Below, one piece after another: positions 1 to 6,395 of a DNA stretch of 13,699 nucleotides. The position numbers and the translations under genes are program-made. Source of the DNA: Polynucleobacter sp. UBA962. GTDB taxonomy: Bacteria; Pseudomonadota; Gammaproteobacteria; Burkholderiales; Burkholderiaceae. The stretch lies in the NCBI GenBank assembly GCA_002292975.1, contig DBCI01000022.1:1-13699 (forward strand). The letters run 5' to 3'. The notes beneath the pieces are model-generated. The model saw only the letters and a program-made list of their open reading frames with translations. It searched no databases and was not told the origin of the DNA. The first letter of the stretch is position 1. Every line of letters begins with the position of its first letter.

Positions 1-218
1 TTTATGCTCCAAAAGGAACTCCAAAGCCAGTGCTGGATAAAATCAATGCTGCTTTGAAGAAAGCTTTATCAGATCCAGATATAAAAGCTCGTTTAGATAC
101 TTCTAACATCGATATCGTTCCAATTGCGAAGCAAAATGGTCCAGCTCTACAGGCCCACTTGGATGCCGAGATCAATCGTTGGGGCCCAATCATTCGTAAA
201 GCAAATATCCCTGACTAA
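1..218 (+). CDS. Bug/TctC-family tripartite tricarboxylate transporter substrate-binding protein (3' end only)
   Basis: This is the last 71 or so codons of a gene that begins before the window; the first complete codon is at base 3. Proteins of the Bug (TctC) family are periplasmic receptors that capture carboxylates or other small organic molecules for TTT-type uptake systems, or act as orphan receptors. The visible part matches the family's C-terminal lobe: an opening 'APKGTPKPV' segment, then the helix 'LDKINAALKKAL', 'SDPDIKARL', and the closing 'EINRWGPIIRKANI' helix that typically ends these proteins. The reading frame stays open to the left edge, which is why I extend it past the internal GTG at base 30. 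The ligand cannot be told from this fragment. It is tail-to-tail with the next gene, with a shared terminator between them. The family call is firm; the specific role is unknown. Confidence 0.88.
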   Translation, partial: YAPKGTPKPVLDKINAALKKALSDPDIKARLDTSNIDIVPIAKQNGPALQAHLDAEINRWGPIIRKANIPD

Positions 219-240
219 TCTTTAGCATTTTGTCTCAATC

Positions 241-268
241 AAAAGGCCGGTTTTAAACCGGCCTTTTT
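241..268. terminator. Intrinsic terminator, probably bidirectional
   Basis: Bases 241-268 form an almost perfect palindrome: AAAAGGCCGGTTT followed by its complement AAACCGGCCTTTT, with a T-rich centre that would open into a small loop. On the plus strand the stem runs into five Ts, and on the minus strand into four Ts. It lies 22 bases after the stop of the plus-strand receptor gene and 22 bases after the stop of the minus-strand membrane gene at 290. It can therefore end both convergent transcripts. Confidence 0.9.
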
Positions 269-289
269 CTTTACCGCAACTCTTCTCCC

Positions 290-967
290 TTAACTAAAGA
301 TCTTGCCCTGCTTTCTGCGAGCCAGCACACTAGAGTCAATATCCCAAGCAGAGTAGCTATAAGGTTCTGGTCGACCCCAAATAATCCACCGAATGCTAAT
401 GATGATGGCCCAAACTGCTAGGAAGGGGTCTAATAGGTAATCCCATAAATTAGTAGACTCATGCCAATGAATTGACCAAGCGATTACAGCTAGCGAGATC
501 GTAAGCGCCTCCCATGAGCGCTTCGTAAAGAAGAATAAGAGAGCCATCATCATCACCGCTACAACAAAAATGATGGATCCATATCCCCAGCTATATGGGT
601 CAAACATCGTCAAGCCCAAGGCAAATGGATAAAACAAAATACTCGCGAACGCAATAATAAGAGGGGTAACGCTGGATAAGCGATAAGCCGGCGCAGATGA
701 CCACGTAAATAAAATTAACATCATCGTCACAATGCTAAGCTCACCGGTCACACCGCGAACATAGGCTACTAAGGGTAAGCTCCATGGAGCGCCTAGGCTA
801 TTAAATGGCAACAATAGCAATATGGTGCAAACCACAATAAAGAATGTGCCGGCAATACTGCTTTGAATTAAGCCTAAAAAAATCCTGGCAAAATGCATCA
901 GCACAAAACTAGTAATGACACCGAGCTCAATCAGAGGAATTTGACTTGTAAGCATGGCTAAGTTCAT
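290..967 (-). CDS. Polytopic membrane protein of unknown function (225 aa)
   Basis: I do not recognise this protein. It is strongly hydrophobic, with about six predicted membrane-spanning stretches across residues 5-195. These are separated by short loops and followed by a charged cytosolic-looking tail ('DSSVLARRKQGK') at the C-terminus. A tryptophan/histidine-rich loop ('SIHWHESTNLWDYLLDP') sits near residue 165-180. The ATG start overlaps the stop of the upstream sialidase-like gene by four bases (ATGA), so the two are translationally coupled. It is the last gene of the trio and ends just before the shared terminator. Context suggests a membrane partner of a glycan-handling system, but nothing in the protein itself shows an enzymatic motif. 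It is a real gene by length, coupling and hydrophobicity pattern; the function is unassigned. Confidence 0.8.
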   Translation of the reverse strand: MNLAMLTSQIPLIELGVITSFVLMHFARIFLGLIQSSIAGTFFIVVCTILLLLPFNSLGAPWSLPLVAYVRGVTGELSIVTMMLILFTWSSAPAYRLSSVTPLIIAFASILFYPFALGLTMFDPYSWGYGSIIFVVAVMMMALLFFFTKRSWEALTISLAVIAWSIHWHESTNLWDYLLDPFLAVWAIIISIRWIIWGRPEPYSYSAWDIDSSVLARRKQGKIFS

Positions 968-2283
968 TTGGCCTCCTTCATTTCTGTTGGGGTATCCATC
1001 GTAGAGGCTATCTCTTGATAAACTTGGTGCAAATAGGCAACTAGATTATTAGGTTCCCATGTAATCGATTTAATCCGTTTGCGATTCCAGGTGTAGACTA
1101 AAAAAACCTGCCCTTGTTTATTCATACTCAAATAAGGATATGAGAACTCTTCTTTGGGGTTACTTTGCGAAGCAGATTCATCCTCTAGGACCTGAATAAT
1201 TTTCCAAGGAGAGTAGTTATCTTTTGCCGCCTGACTGCTGGTGTCATTATTGGTTCTTAGCCAAGATGCCGCCAGCACTAAACGGTGACGTCCGTGCTCA
1301 AGATCATTAAAGACCATTAAGCGCGTACGATCCGCTAATTCAATCCCGGTGATTGCGGCATTGGGATTCGATATTGTTAAATCTGAAGTGACAGTCCATA
1401 AACGGCCTGCATCTGCTGTATGGCTTACGGCGATTTGCTTAGCGCCACTTCTACGTGCCTGCCTAAAAAAAGCACTAGCGTGTTTTTCGTCATCAATAAA
1501 TATGATTGGCTGTAGCGTGCCACGCCCCGAGCTCATGCGACGCTTATCGAGTACTTGGCCAGAGGGATCTAGCCGTAACAGCTCGCCATACTTTCCAATC
1601 CATTCGTGATACACAGGAAACCCCATGCTGCCATCGCTAAATAAGAAACCTTCGCCCTTGACCAAAGTGCTGATATTAAGAAGTGGGCTAGTAATCAGAC
1701 GTTGCGGTTTTGACCAACGCAAGCCCTCATCATCGGAGTACATCATACTAATTGAACTTCCTGCCCAACCGCCCATTGAGACTGCCACAAAATAGAGTTG
1801 CAACTGTCCATTAATATTACGGATTGGGACAGGATTACCTAATTTCTTAATGTAACGACCAAGGCCTTGCTGCGCTCCTTCACGATCTAAGACAACAGTG
1901 CCCTGCCCCCATTGTTTAACCGAGGCGTCCCAAACTGCGCTCTGAATTACAACATCAGCCGCACCCTCGCGTGACCCAGCAAACCAAAAAGCACGCCAGT
2001 TACCATCTTTCAGCGGTATTAATGATGCAGCATGTACTGAAGGTCTACCTGTATCAGGTAGCCAATCAAGCTGGCCTTGCAAGCTGACTGGGATTTGCTT
2101 AGCACTACCTTTCTTACTACCCGCTCCCAATGGATCAATAGCAATCAGTTGTCCATCTGGATTGATAGGCTGCTTTATGGGACTAATAAAATCTGCCCAA
2201 GCCGGCCGATCATTGACTTGCAAATAGGCCATCCCAAGCGCCACTACCAGAAAGATAAATGCCAAAACCCGAATCATCGACAA
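964..2283 (-). CDS. Membrane-anchored sialidase-like (BNR/Asp-box) protein
   Basis: This 439-residue protein resembles the exo-alpha-sialidase-like beta-propeller family (BNR_2 type). Residues 4-22 form an uncleaved-looking hydrophobic N-terminal segment, so the propeller is probably held on the periplasmic face. Family signatures visible in order are 'HAASLIPL..G..RAFWFAGSREGAADV' (about 84-111), a canonical Asp box SDDEGLRW (183-190, pattern SxDxGxxW), a second degenerate Asp box TADAGRLW (289-296), and a C-terminal 'SYPYL....GQVFLVYTW.RKRIK' block (about 381-405). True GH33 sialidases use an arginine triad with a Tyr/Glu pair. I cannot map these confidently, so sialic acid as substrate is not established; a different glycan or a binding role is possible. 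The gene overlaps the stop of the upstream glycosyltransferase by ten bases and its own stop overlaps the next start by four, so it is part of a coupled trio. Confidence 0.85.
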   Translation of the reverse strand: MSMIRVLAFIFLVVALGMAYLQVNDRPAWADFISPIKQPINPDGQLIAIDPLGAGSKKGSAKQIPVSLQGQLDWLPDTGRPSVHAASLIPLKDGNWRAFWFAGSREGAADVVIQSAVWDASVKQWGQGTVVLDREGAQQGLGRYIKKLGNPVPIRNINGQLQLYFVAVSMGGWAGSSISMMYSDDEGLRWSKPQRLITSPLLNISTLVKGEGFLFSDGSMGFPVYHEWIGKYGELLRLDPSGQVLDKRRMSSGRGTLQPIIFIDDEKHASAFFRQARRSGAKQIAVSHTADAGRLWTVTSDLTISNPNAAITGIELADRTRLMVFNDLEHGRHRLVLAASWLRTNNDTSSQAAKDNYSPWKIIQVLEDESASQSNPKEEFSYPYLSMNKQGQVFLVYTWNRKRIKSITWEPNNLVAYLHQVYQEIASTMDTPTEMKEAK

Positions 2284-3971
2284 GCATCCTGATACAGGGC
2301 CGTATCTTTGCCGGTATTAAATGGGGCTGACACAATGTACTCTTTCACAAAGAGATTGTCGCTTACTTGGCCCATGAGCATTGCTTTAATCTCTTGATCA
2401 TTATGGCGTGCGCGCATCTCGAGTCGCTCTCCGATCATTACACAATCAGCACAAAGCTCTAATTGGCTTTGAAGCGGAGCTTGAACTGCAAACAAAGAAT
2501 AACGCTCTGCAAGCTTTTTAATTTCTCTCGCCTCGCCTGCTGGATATCCTTTGATATTAGCTCCCGGTATTAATAATCGATATTCCTCATCCTTGGCACG
2601 GAAATCACATGGAAACCAAACAGTTTTGCCTTGAAGTTTTTGAATAGTCTCTTTACTAAAACGTCCCGAAGATCCCTCTAAGGGCATGATGCTACTGGTC
2701 AACACGAGATAACTCATAAAGCAAGCTAGTAAGGTGGTCATCTTGGTAAGTGATATGCGGAATAAGCCAAGTCCAACAACACCTATCGAGGCTAAGAGAA
2801 GAATCCAATGCCACACCGGATAGGTCCATAAATCAATATTCCAGCTGAGCCATGCTAATGCAATCAGTACAATTGCTTGCAATACCAATGCAATCCAAAA
2901 AACAAATCGATGGAGCTGCTGCCAATGTATTGCCAATAAAATAGCGATTGCAGGCATGATTGGCAATAAGTAACGTCCTGAACGTTGGCTGGGCAAACAA
3001 AAGATTAGAAAGAACACAGCAATCCAGATCCAAAGTAGTTTTTGTTCAAAACTAATGTGTTTGTAATGCCGAATTGCGAGATAAAACAAATTAACGACCA
3101 GCAGCGATAAAAACCCCGCATTTGCCACACTCGTTAGCAATAGCATGCCAATGCTATCCCCGCCCCACAATAAGTCTTTCAAATAATGGCTATTGCGGGC
3201 CACAAACTTCCCCGCATTCTCACCGAGAATGAATTCATTCCAAACCGCCCTTGGGTCTGGGTCTAGCAGGAACCAAAGACAAAAGATTACGACGGCAATC
3301 ATGCCCACCATGAATACCTTAAACAGGTCTTTACGAATAAGTTCCATCAGATGCGCAGAACGCCACTGCCAAAACCAAAGAATAAGAACCAAACAAGCAG
3401 GAACTACATAAGCAATCGACTTGTAAAGAAGTGCAGCCCCCAAGGAGATGCCGCTCATCAACGGAAAAATCCATTTAGACTCAAATGCTTGTTTACCCCA
3501 AAGGAGTAATACAAAGAAGGGCAAGCTTAACCAAAATATCTCAGGCGGCTCTGCTAGATATGGTCTGCCATAGCGGTAAGTATTAAAGAACGCCAGCCAA
3601 ACCAGGCTTGCCAGAATGCCAAATGGCGTACTTTTTGTGATCTTCCCTGCTACCAAAGCAATCAATACAGCAGTGATTGCGGTGTAGAGGAGACTTGGCC
3701 AACGCAAGTTGAATAGAGACCAGTTCTTTCCCTGGTCGGTGGAGGCCATACCCTGCCAAAATAATAAAGGTGGTTTTGTGTTTTTGATTCCTACCATCTC
3801 GGACTGCAAAGGCAACCAATGCGTTGAGGAGCTGGTCATACGAACAATATGCGTATAGGGGTACTCATCGCCATTCTTTGGGGCAAAACGACTGTCGGCC
3901 CCATACAGATAAGCGCCTACTGCAAACACGACGCATAGGACAAGAGATTGATAGGAAATCGGTGTTTGCAT
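2274..3971 (-). CDS. GT-C family 39 (ArnT/PMT-like) membrane glycosyltransferase
   Basis: This 565-residue protein has about twelve hydrophobic segments and a soluble C-terminal domain from roughly residue 430. Near the N-terminus, after the first membrane segment, comes the acidic loop GDEYPY (34-39), the position where GT-C enzymes of the ArnT/dolichyl-phosphate-mannose type carry their catalytic acidic residue. It is followed by 'NTKPPLLFW' (64-72), the usual KPPL motif of the family. Such enzymes move a sugar from a polyprenyl-phosphate carrier onto lipid A, protein or another envelope acceptor on the periplasmic side. The length fits ArnT-like proteins (about 500-570). The acceptor and sugar cannot be read from sequence; classical ArnT context (arnBCAD) is absent. 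It is first in the trio. Its start lacks a strong ribosome-binding site (only a TAGGG-like stretch directly upstream), so initiation may be modest. Confidence 0.85.
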   Translation of the reverse strand: MQTPISYQSLVLCVVFAVGAYLYGADSRFAPKNGDEYPYTHIVRMTSSSTHWLPLQSEMVGIKNTKPPLLFWQGMASTDQGKNWSLFNLRWPSLLYTAITAVLIALVAGKITKSTPFGILASLVWLAFFNTYRYGRPYLAEPPEIFWLSLPFFVLLLWGKQAFESKWIFPLMSGISLGAALLYKSIAYVVPACLVLILWFWQWRSAHLMELIRKDLFKVFMVGMIAVVIFCLWFLLDPDPRAVWNEFILGENAGKFVARNSHYLKDLLWGGDSIGMLLLTSVANAGFLSLLVVNLFYLAIRHYKHISFEQKLLWIWIAVFFLIFCLPSQRSGRYLLPIMPAIAILLAIHWQQLHRFVFWIALVLQAIVLIALAWLSWNIDLWTYPVWHWILLLASIGVVGLGLFRISLTKMTTLLACFMSYLVLTSSIMPLEGSSGRFSKETIQKLQGKTVWFPCDFRAKDEEYRLLIPGANIKGYPAGEAREIKKLAERYSLFAVQAPLQSQLELCADCVMIGERLEMRARHNDQEIKAMLMGQVSDNLFVKEYIVSAPFNTGKDTALYQDACR

Positions 3972-4194
3972 GCCCTATAGTTTATTAGCCTAGGGTTAAT
4001 CCCCCATGAATTCGGATCAAATTCATGTAAAACCTAGGGAAAACCTTAGTCTATATATGCGCCTTGAGTTATATGATTATGAAATTAATGTCTAGAAAAT
4101 AAAAGGAATATGGCTGCGATCCTCTGGGCCATCCTTTAAGATAGATTCTTATTTAGTACAGTTGTTCGAAATAAAACCAATGGAGATATTTAAT
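3972..4194. promoter_or_regulatory. Divergent intergenic region between the glycan trio and fccAB
   Basis: These 223 bases separate two divergent transcription units and must hold both promoters. A nested inverted repeat is visible in the left half (see the repeat at 3989-4038). On the plus strand a weak sigma-70-like pair is possible (TTGAGT at 4064-4069 with TAATGT at 4086-4091), but the match is poor. AT-rich sequence at 4050-4105 is compatible with a promoter. The ribosome-binding site that decides the fccA start is GGAG at 4181-4184. I see no tRNA, no riboswitch and no TGT-N12-ACA PpsR/CrtJ-type operator here. Confidence 0.5.
3989..4038. repeat. Nested inverted repeat in the divergent promoter region
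   Basis: An inner inverted repeat has 8-base arms, CATGAATT (4005-4012) and AATTCATG (4020-4027), around a 7-base centre. It is flanked by two copies of CCTAGGG (3989-3995 and 4033-4039). Because CCTAGG is its own complement, these also pair as an outer arm. The whole element is about 50 bases long, lies 18 bases upstream of the glycosyltransferase start and about 155 bases upstream of the fccA start, and has no U-tract. It therefore reads better as a protein-binding operator than as a terminator. The repeat is seen directly; its function is inferred. Confidence 0.55.
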
Positions 4195-4533
4195 ATGTTC
4201 TTTCAATCAGCGCGTACCTTAAGCAAACTGGGGTTGGGTATAAGTGCAGTAGGATTACTTTCACTAAGCACTCCTGCTTTTAGCCAATCAACTGCTACCA
4301 GTATTAATCAAATGGCTTTGGCCGCAACCTGCGCAAATTGCCATGGCACCAATGGGGTTGGAGTACCAAATGCAGGTATGCCCCAAATTAATCATCTGAG
4401 TAGTGAGGCAATGCTGACCCAATTGAAAGCATTTAAGAGCGGTGCTCGTACTGGCACGATCATGCATCAATTATCAAAAGGCTATACAGACGAGCAACTC
4501 CAAACAATCTCCAATATTCTTGGTAAAAAATAA
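4195..4533 (+). CDS. fccA: Monoheme c-type cytochrome, likely FccA-like subunit of flavocytochrome c sulfide dehydrogenase
   Basis: This 112-residue periplasmic cytochrome c would accept electrons from the flavoprotein encoded 12 bases downstream and pass them to the cytochrome c pool. I chose the ATG at 4195 because GGAG sits nine bases before it and it opens directly into a Sec signal peptide: a basic start, a hydrophobic core at about 11-25, and 'TPAFSQ' with likely cleavage after Ser30. Upstream in-frame starts at 4162 (TTG) and 4180 lack such a site and would add a non-signal-like extension. A single heme motif CANCH is at 46-50; Met90 in 'TIMHQLSKGYTDEQL' is the likely axial ligand, in the position seen in class I and FccA-type cytochromes. 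The cytochrome subunit of Allochromatium is diheme, whereas this one is monoheme like that of Chlorobium. The subunit assignment rests on its neighbour; a general cytochrome c is the alternative. Confidence 0.85.
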   Translation: MFFQSARTLSKLGLGISAVGLLSLSTPAFSQSTATSINQMALAATCANCHGTNGVGVPNAGMPQINHLSSEAMLTQLKAFKSGARTGTIMHQLSKGYTDEQLQTISNILGKK

Positions 4534-4545
4534 TAGGAAACCATC

Positions 4546-5820
4546 ATGAATCGTCGTCACTTTTTAGGTGTTAGCTCAGGTGCCTCTTTAGGGCTTCTTG
4601 CAGGCTGTGCGTCAAATCCAATCAATATTAGTAAGGCCAACGTCGTAGTGGTTGGTGGTGGCTATGGTGGCGCCACTGCTGCTAAGTACATCCGCCTGTT
4701 TTCGAATAACAGCGCTCAAGTTACTTTGATTGAACCTAATACTGAATTTATCTCCTGCCCGATGTCTAATTTGGTTGTAGGCGGGCATACATCAATTGCC
4801 AATCTTTCTACGCCTTACGATAACCTCTCTAAACGCCATGGTATTAAGGTTGTGAAAGATATGGTGACTTCAATTGATGCGAAACAGAAAACGGTTCGTT
4901 TAGCATCTGGTGCCACGATTAAATACGACAAGTTAGTACTCTCCCCCGGCATTGACATGATGATGGACCGAGTAGAGGGCCTACAAAAGGCAAATCAGGA
5001 AGGCGTAACCGTGCAGGCTTGGAAAGCGGGACCAGAAACTGTCTTGCTACGTAAGCAGCTCGAGAGCATGAAAGACGGTGGTGTGTATGCAATCAGCGTT
5101 CCCACTGCCCCCTATCGCTGCCCTCCTGGACCTTATGAGCGTGCCTGCCAAGTTGCTAGTTACTTCAAGCAGTTCAAGCCTAAATCCAAAGTACTGATCT
5201 TAGATGCCAATGATGATGTTACTTCCAAAGGTGGCCTGTTCAAAAAAGCTTGGGCGTCAATGTACCCCGGCATGATCGAGTACCGCCCCAAGCATAATGT
5301 TGTCGCAATTGACTCCAGGAAAAAGGTCATTAAATTTGACGTACAAGATGATGTCAAGGCAGACGTCTTGAACATCCTACCCATGATGCGAGCTGGCAAT
5401 ATTGCTGTACAAAGTGGCTTAGCCAACTCCAATGCACGTTGGGTAAACGTTAATTACATTAATTTTGAATCTACTGCAGCTAAGGATATCCATGTTTTAG
5501 GTGACTCCATTCAGGTTGCTCCGCTCATGCCAAAATCTGGTCATATGGCAAACTCCCATGCCAAGGTAGCGGCAGCTGCAGTCGTTGCTGAGCTCGGTGG
5601 TCTTGAAATTAATCAAACCCCCGTCTTAACCAATACCTGCTATAGCTTTATTAGTGCGGATGAAGTTGTGCACGTCGCCAGTGTTCATCAATACGATGCC
5701 AAAGATAAAACCTTTAAAACCGTTCCGGGTTCGGGTGGTCTCTCTGCGGGAGCGAGTAAGCTTGAAGGTGTCTATGCTTGGGGTTGGGCCCGCAATATTT
5801 GGGCTGACAGCTTAGGCTAA
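4546..5820 (+). CDS. fccB: Flavocytochrome c sulfide dehydrogenase flavoprotein subunit (FccB/SoxF family)
   Basis: This 424-residue periplasmic flavoprotein is predicted to oxidise sulfide to sulfur/polysulfide and hand electrons to the cytochrome just upstream. The N-terminus has a twin-arginine motif (NRRHFLG, 2-8) and a hydrophobic stretch that ends in LLAGC (17-21), which is also a lipobox, so the protein may be Tat-exported and lipid-anchored at Cys21. The FAD dinucleotide-binding motif is VVGGGYGGATAAKYI (35-49). From memory of the Allochromatium protein, three cysteines align: Cys71 (ISCPMSN, covalent FAD attachment), Cys192 (RCPPGPYERA) and Cys365 (NTCYS), the last two forming the redox disulfide. 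The C-terminus (about 361-424, ending in AWGWARNIWADSLG) is the FCSD flavin-binding domain. An AGGA ribosome-binding site precedes the ATG. It forms an operon with fccA and is closed by a terminator. No soxXYZAB genes accompany it here. Confidence 0.93.
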   Translation: MNRRHFLGVSSGASLGLLAGCASNPINISKANVVVVGGGYGGATAAKYIRLFSNNSAQVTLIEPNTEFISCPMSNLVVGGHTSIANLSTPYDNLSKRHGIKVVKDMVTSIDAKQKTVRLASGATIKYDKLVLSPGIDMMMDRVEGLQKANQEGVTVQAWKAGPETVLLRKQLESMKDGGVYAISVPTAPYRCPPGPYERACQVASYFKQFKPKSKVLILDANDDVTSKGGLFKKAWASMYPGMIEYRPKHNVVAIDSRKKVIKFDVQDDVKADVLNILPMMRAGNIAVQSGLANSNARWVNVNYINFESTAAKDIHVLGDSIQVAPLMPKSGHMANSHAKVAAAAVVAELGGLEINQTPVLTNTCYSFISADEVVHVASVHQYDAKDKTFKTVPGSGGLSAGASKLEGVYAWGWARNIWADSLG

Positions 5821-5840
5821 ATGTAGTTTTAGCTCTCTCT

Positions 5841-5869
5841 AAAGCCAAGCGAATGCTTGGCTTTTTTTA
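5841..5869 (+). terminator. Intrinsic terminator of the fccAB operon
   Basis: A perfect 10-base stem, AAAGCCAAGC (5841-5850) with GCTTGGCTTT (5855-5864), closes a GAAT loop and runs into further Ts (5865-5868). It begins 20 bases after the fccB stop. On the minus strand the stem is followed by mixed sequence rather than a T-run, so it is a weak terminator, at best, for the convergent phototrophy operon. I see no other obvious terminator for that operon. A run of seven Cs and seven Ts (5889-5902) directly abuts the tspO stop codon. Confidence 0.92.
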
Positions 5870-5900
5870 TTCCTGCTTTTGTAATTCACCCCCCCTTTTT

Positions 5901-6395
5901 TTACTGAGGAAAAGGCCCGTTAAGCTTTACCGTGGTCCAGTTCAAAGCCATTGCAATCGATACCCAAACTAAATATGGAGCCATCAACCAACTGGATATT
6001 GGCGAATACGAGCGCGTCGCTAATAGGATAGCCAGCACAGAGAGCCAAAGACCGACTGCTTCAATCAAGGCCCAATCCGGGCGATGCATCCTAAAATACA
6101 GAATGCTCCAAACAAAATTAAATAAGCCATTCACAATAAAGAGAATGACCAGCATCCGTATCGCCTCTTGACTGGGCGCCCGATTGTATGCCATCACGAA
6201 TGCAATACCAGCACATATAAAGATGGTGGTCCACATGGGTCCAAAAACCCAATCTGGTGGTTTCCACGAAGGTTGCTGTAAATTTTTATACCACTCACCC
6301 AACTCAGTGGCCCACGCTCCTGCAAGAGCTAGAACAATTCCCCAAGTTATCGCAAATATTATTGGCTTATAGTGTTCTAACCACTCAGAACTCAT
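5901..6395 (-). CDS. tspO: TspO/MBR-family tryptophan-rich sensory membrane protein
   Basis: This 164-residue protein with five membrane segments has the hallmark TspO/peripheral-benzodiazepine-receptor pattern. It shows W..L..PSWKPPDWVFGPMWT at about 35-57, 'NGLFNFVWSILYF' at about 89-101, a tryptophan/aspartate segment near 106-118, and a terminal 'APYLVWVSIAMALNWTTVKLN' block at 139-159. Family members bind porphyrins and related ligands; in Rhodobacter sphaeroides TspO acts as an outer-membrane negative modulator of photosynthesis genes in response to oxygen (established for that species). Its ATG overlaps the bchP stop by four bases (ATGA), so it is co-translated as the last gene of the phototrophy operon. 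This supports a role in tetrapyrrole handling or feedback in this organism (inference). The length is normal for bacterial TspO. Confidence 0.94.
   Translation of the reverse strand: MSSEWLEHYKPIIFAITWGIVLALAGAWATELGEWYKNLQQPSWKPPDWVFGPMWTTIFICAGIAFVMAYNRAPSQEAIRMLVILFIVNGLFNFVWSILYFRMHRPDWALIEAVGLWLSVLAILLATRSYSPISSWLMAPYLVWVSIAMALNWTTVKLNGPFPQ

Noticed and set aside
3583..3819. 78-codon minus-strand frame within the glycosyltransferase gene
   Set aside because: It is an alternate frame of a clearly coding membrane-protein gene, with no ribosome-binding site or recognisable domain.
4110..4139. Possible nine-codon leader peptide (MAAILWAIL) after AAAAGGAAT
   Set aside because: The ribosome-binding site is only about two bases from the ATG, and there is no attenuator-like hairpin downstream. 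Such a short frame is expected by chance.
3972..4194. PpsR/CrtJ-type operators (TGT-N12-ACA)
   Set aside because: I checked the TGT occurrences in the divergent region and found none with ACA at the correct spacing. The phototrophy promoter itself lies outside the window.
5889..5902. Run of seven Cs followed by seven Ts next to the tspO stop
   Set aside because: Striking to the eye, but it lies in a non-coding junction and has no stem to act as a terminator. It is more likely a neutral homopolymer, and also a place where sequencing errors are common.
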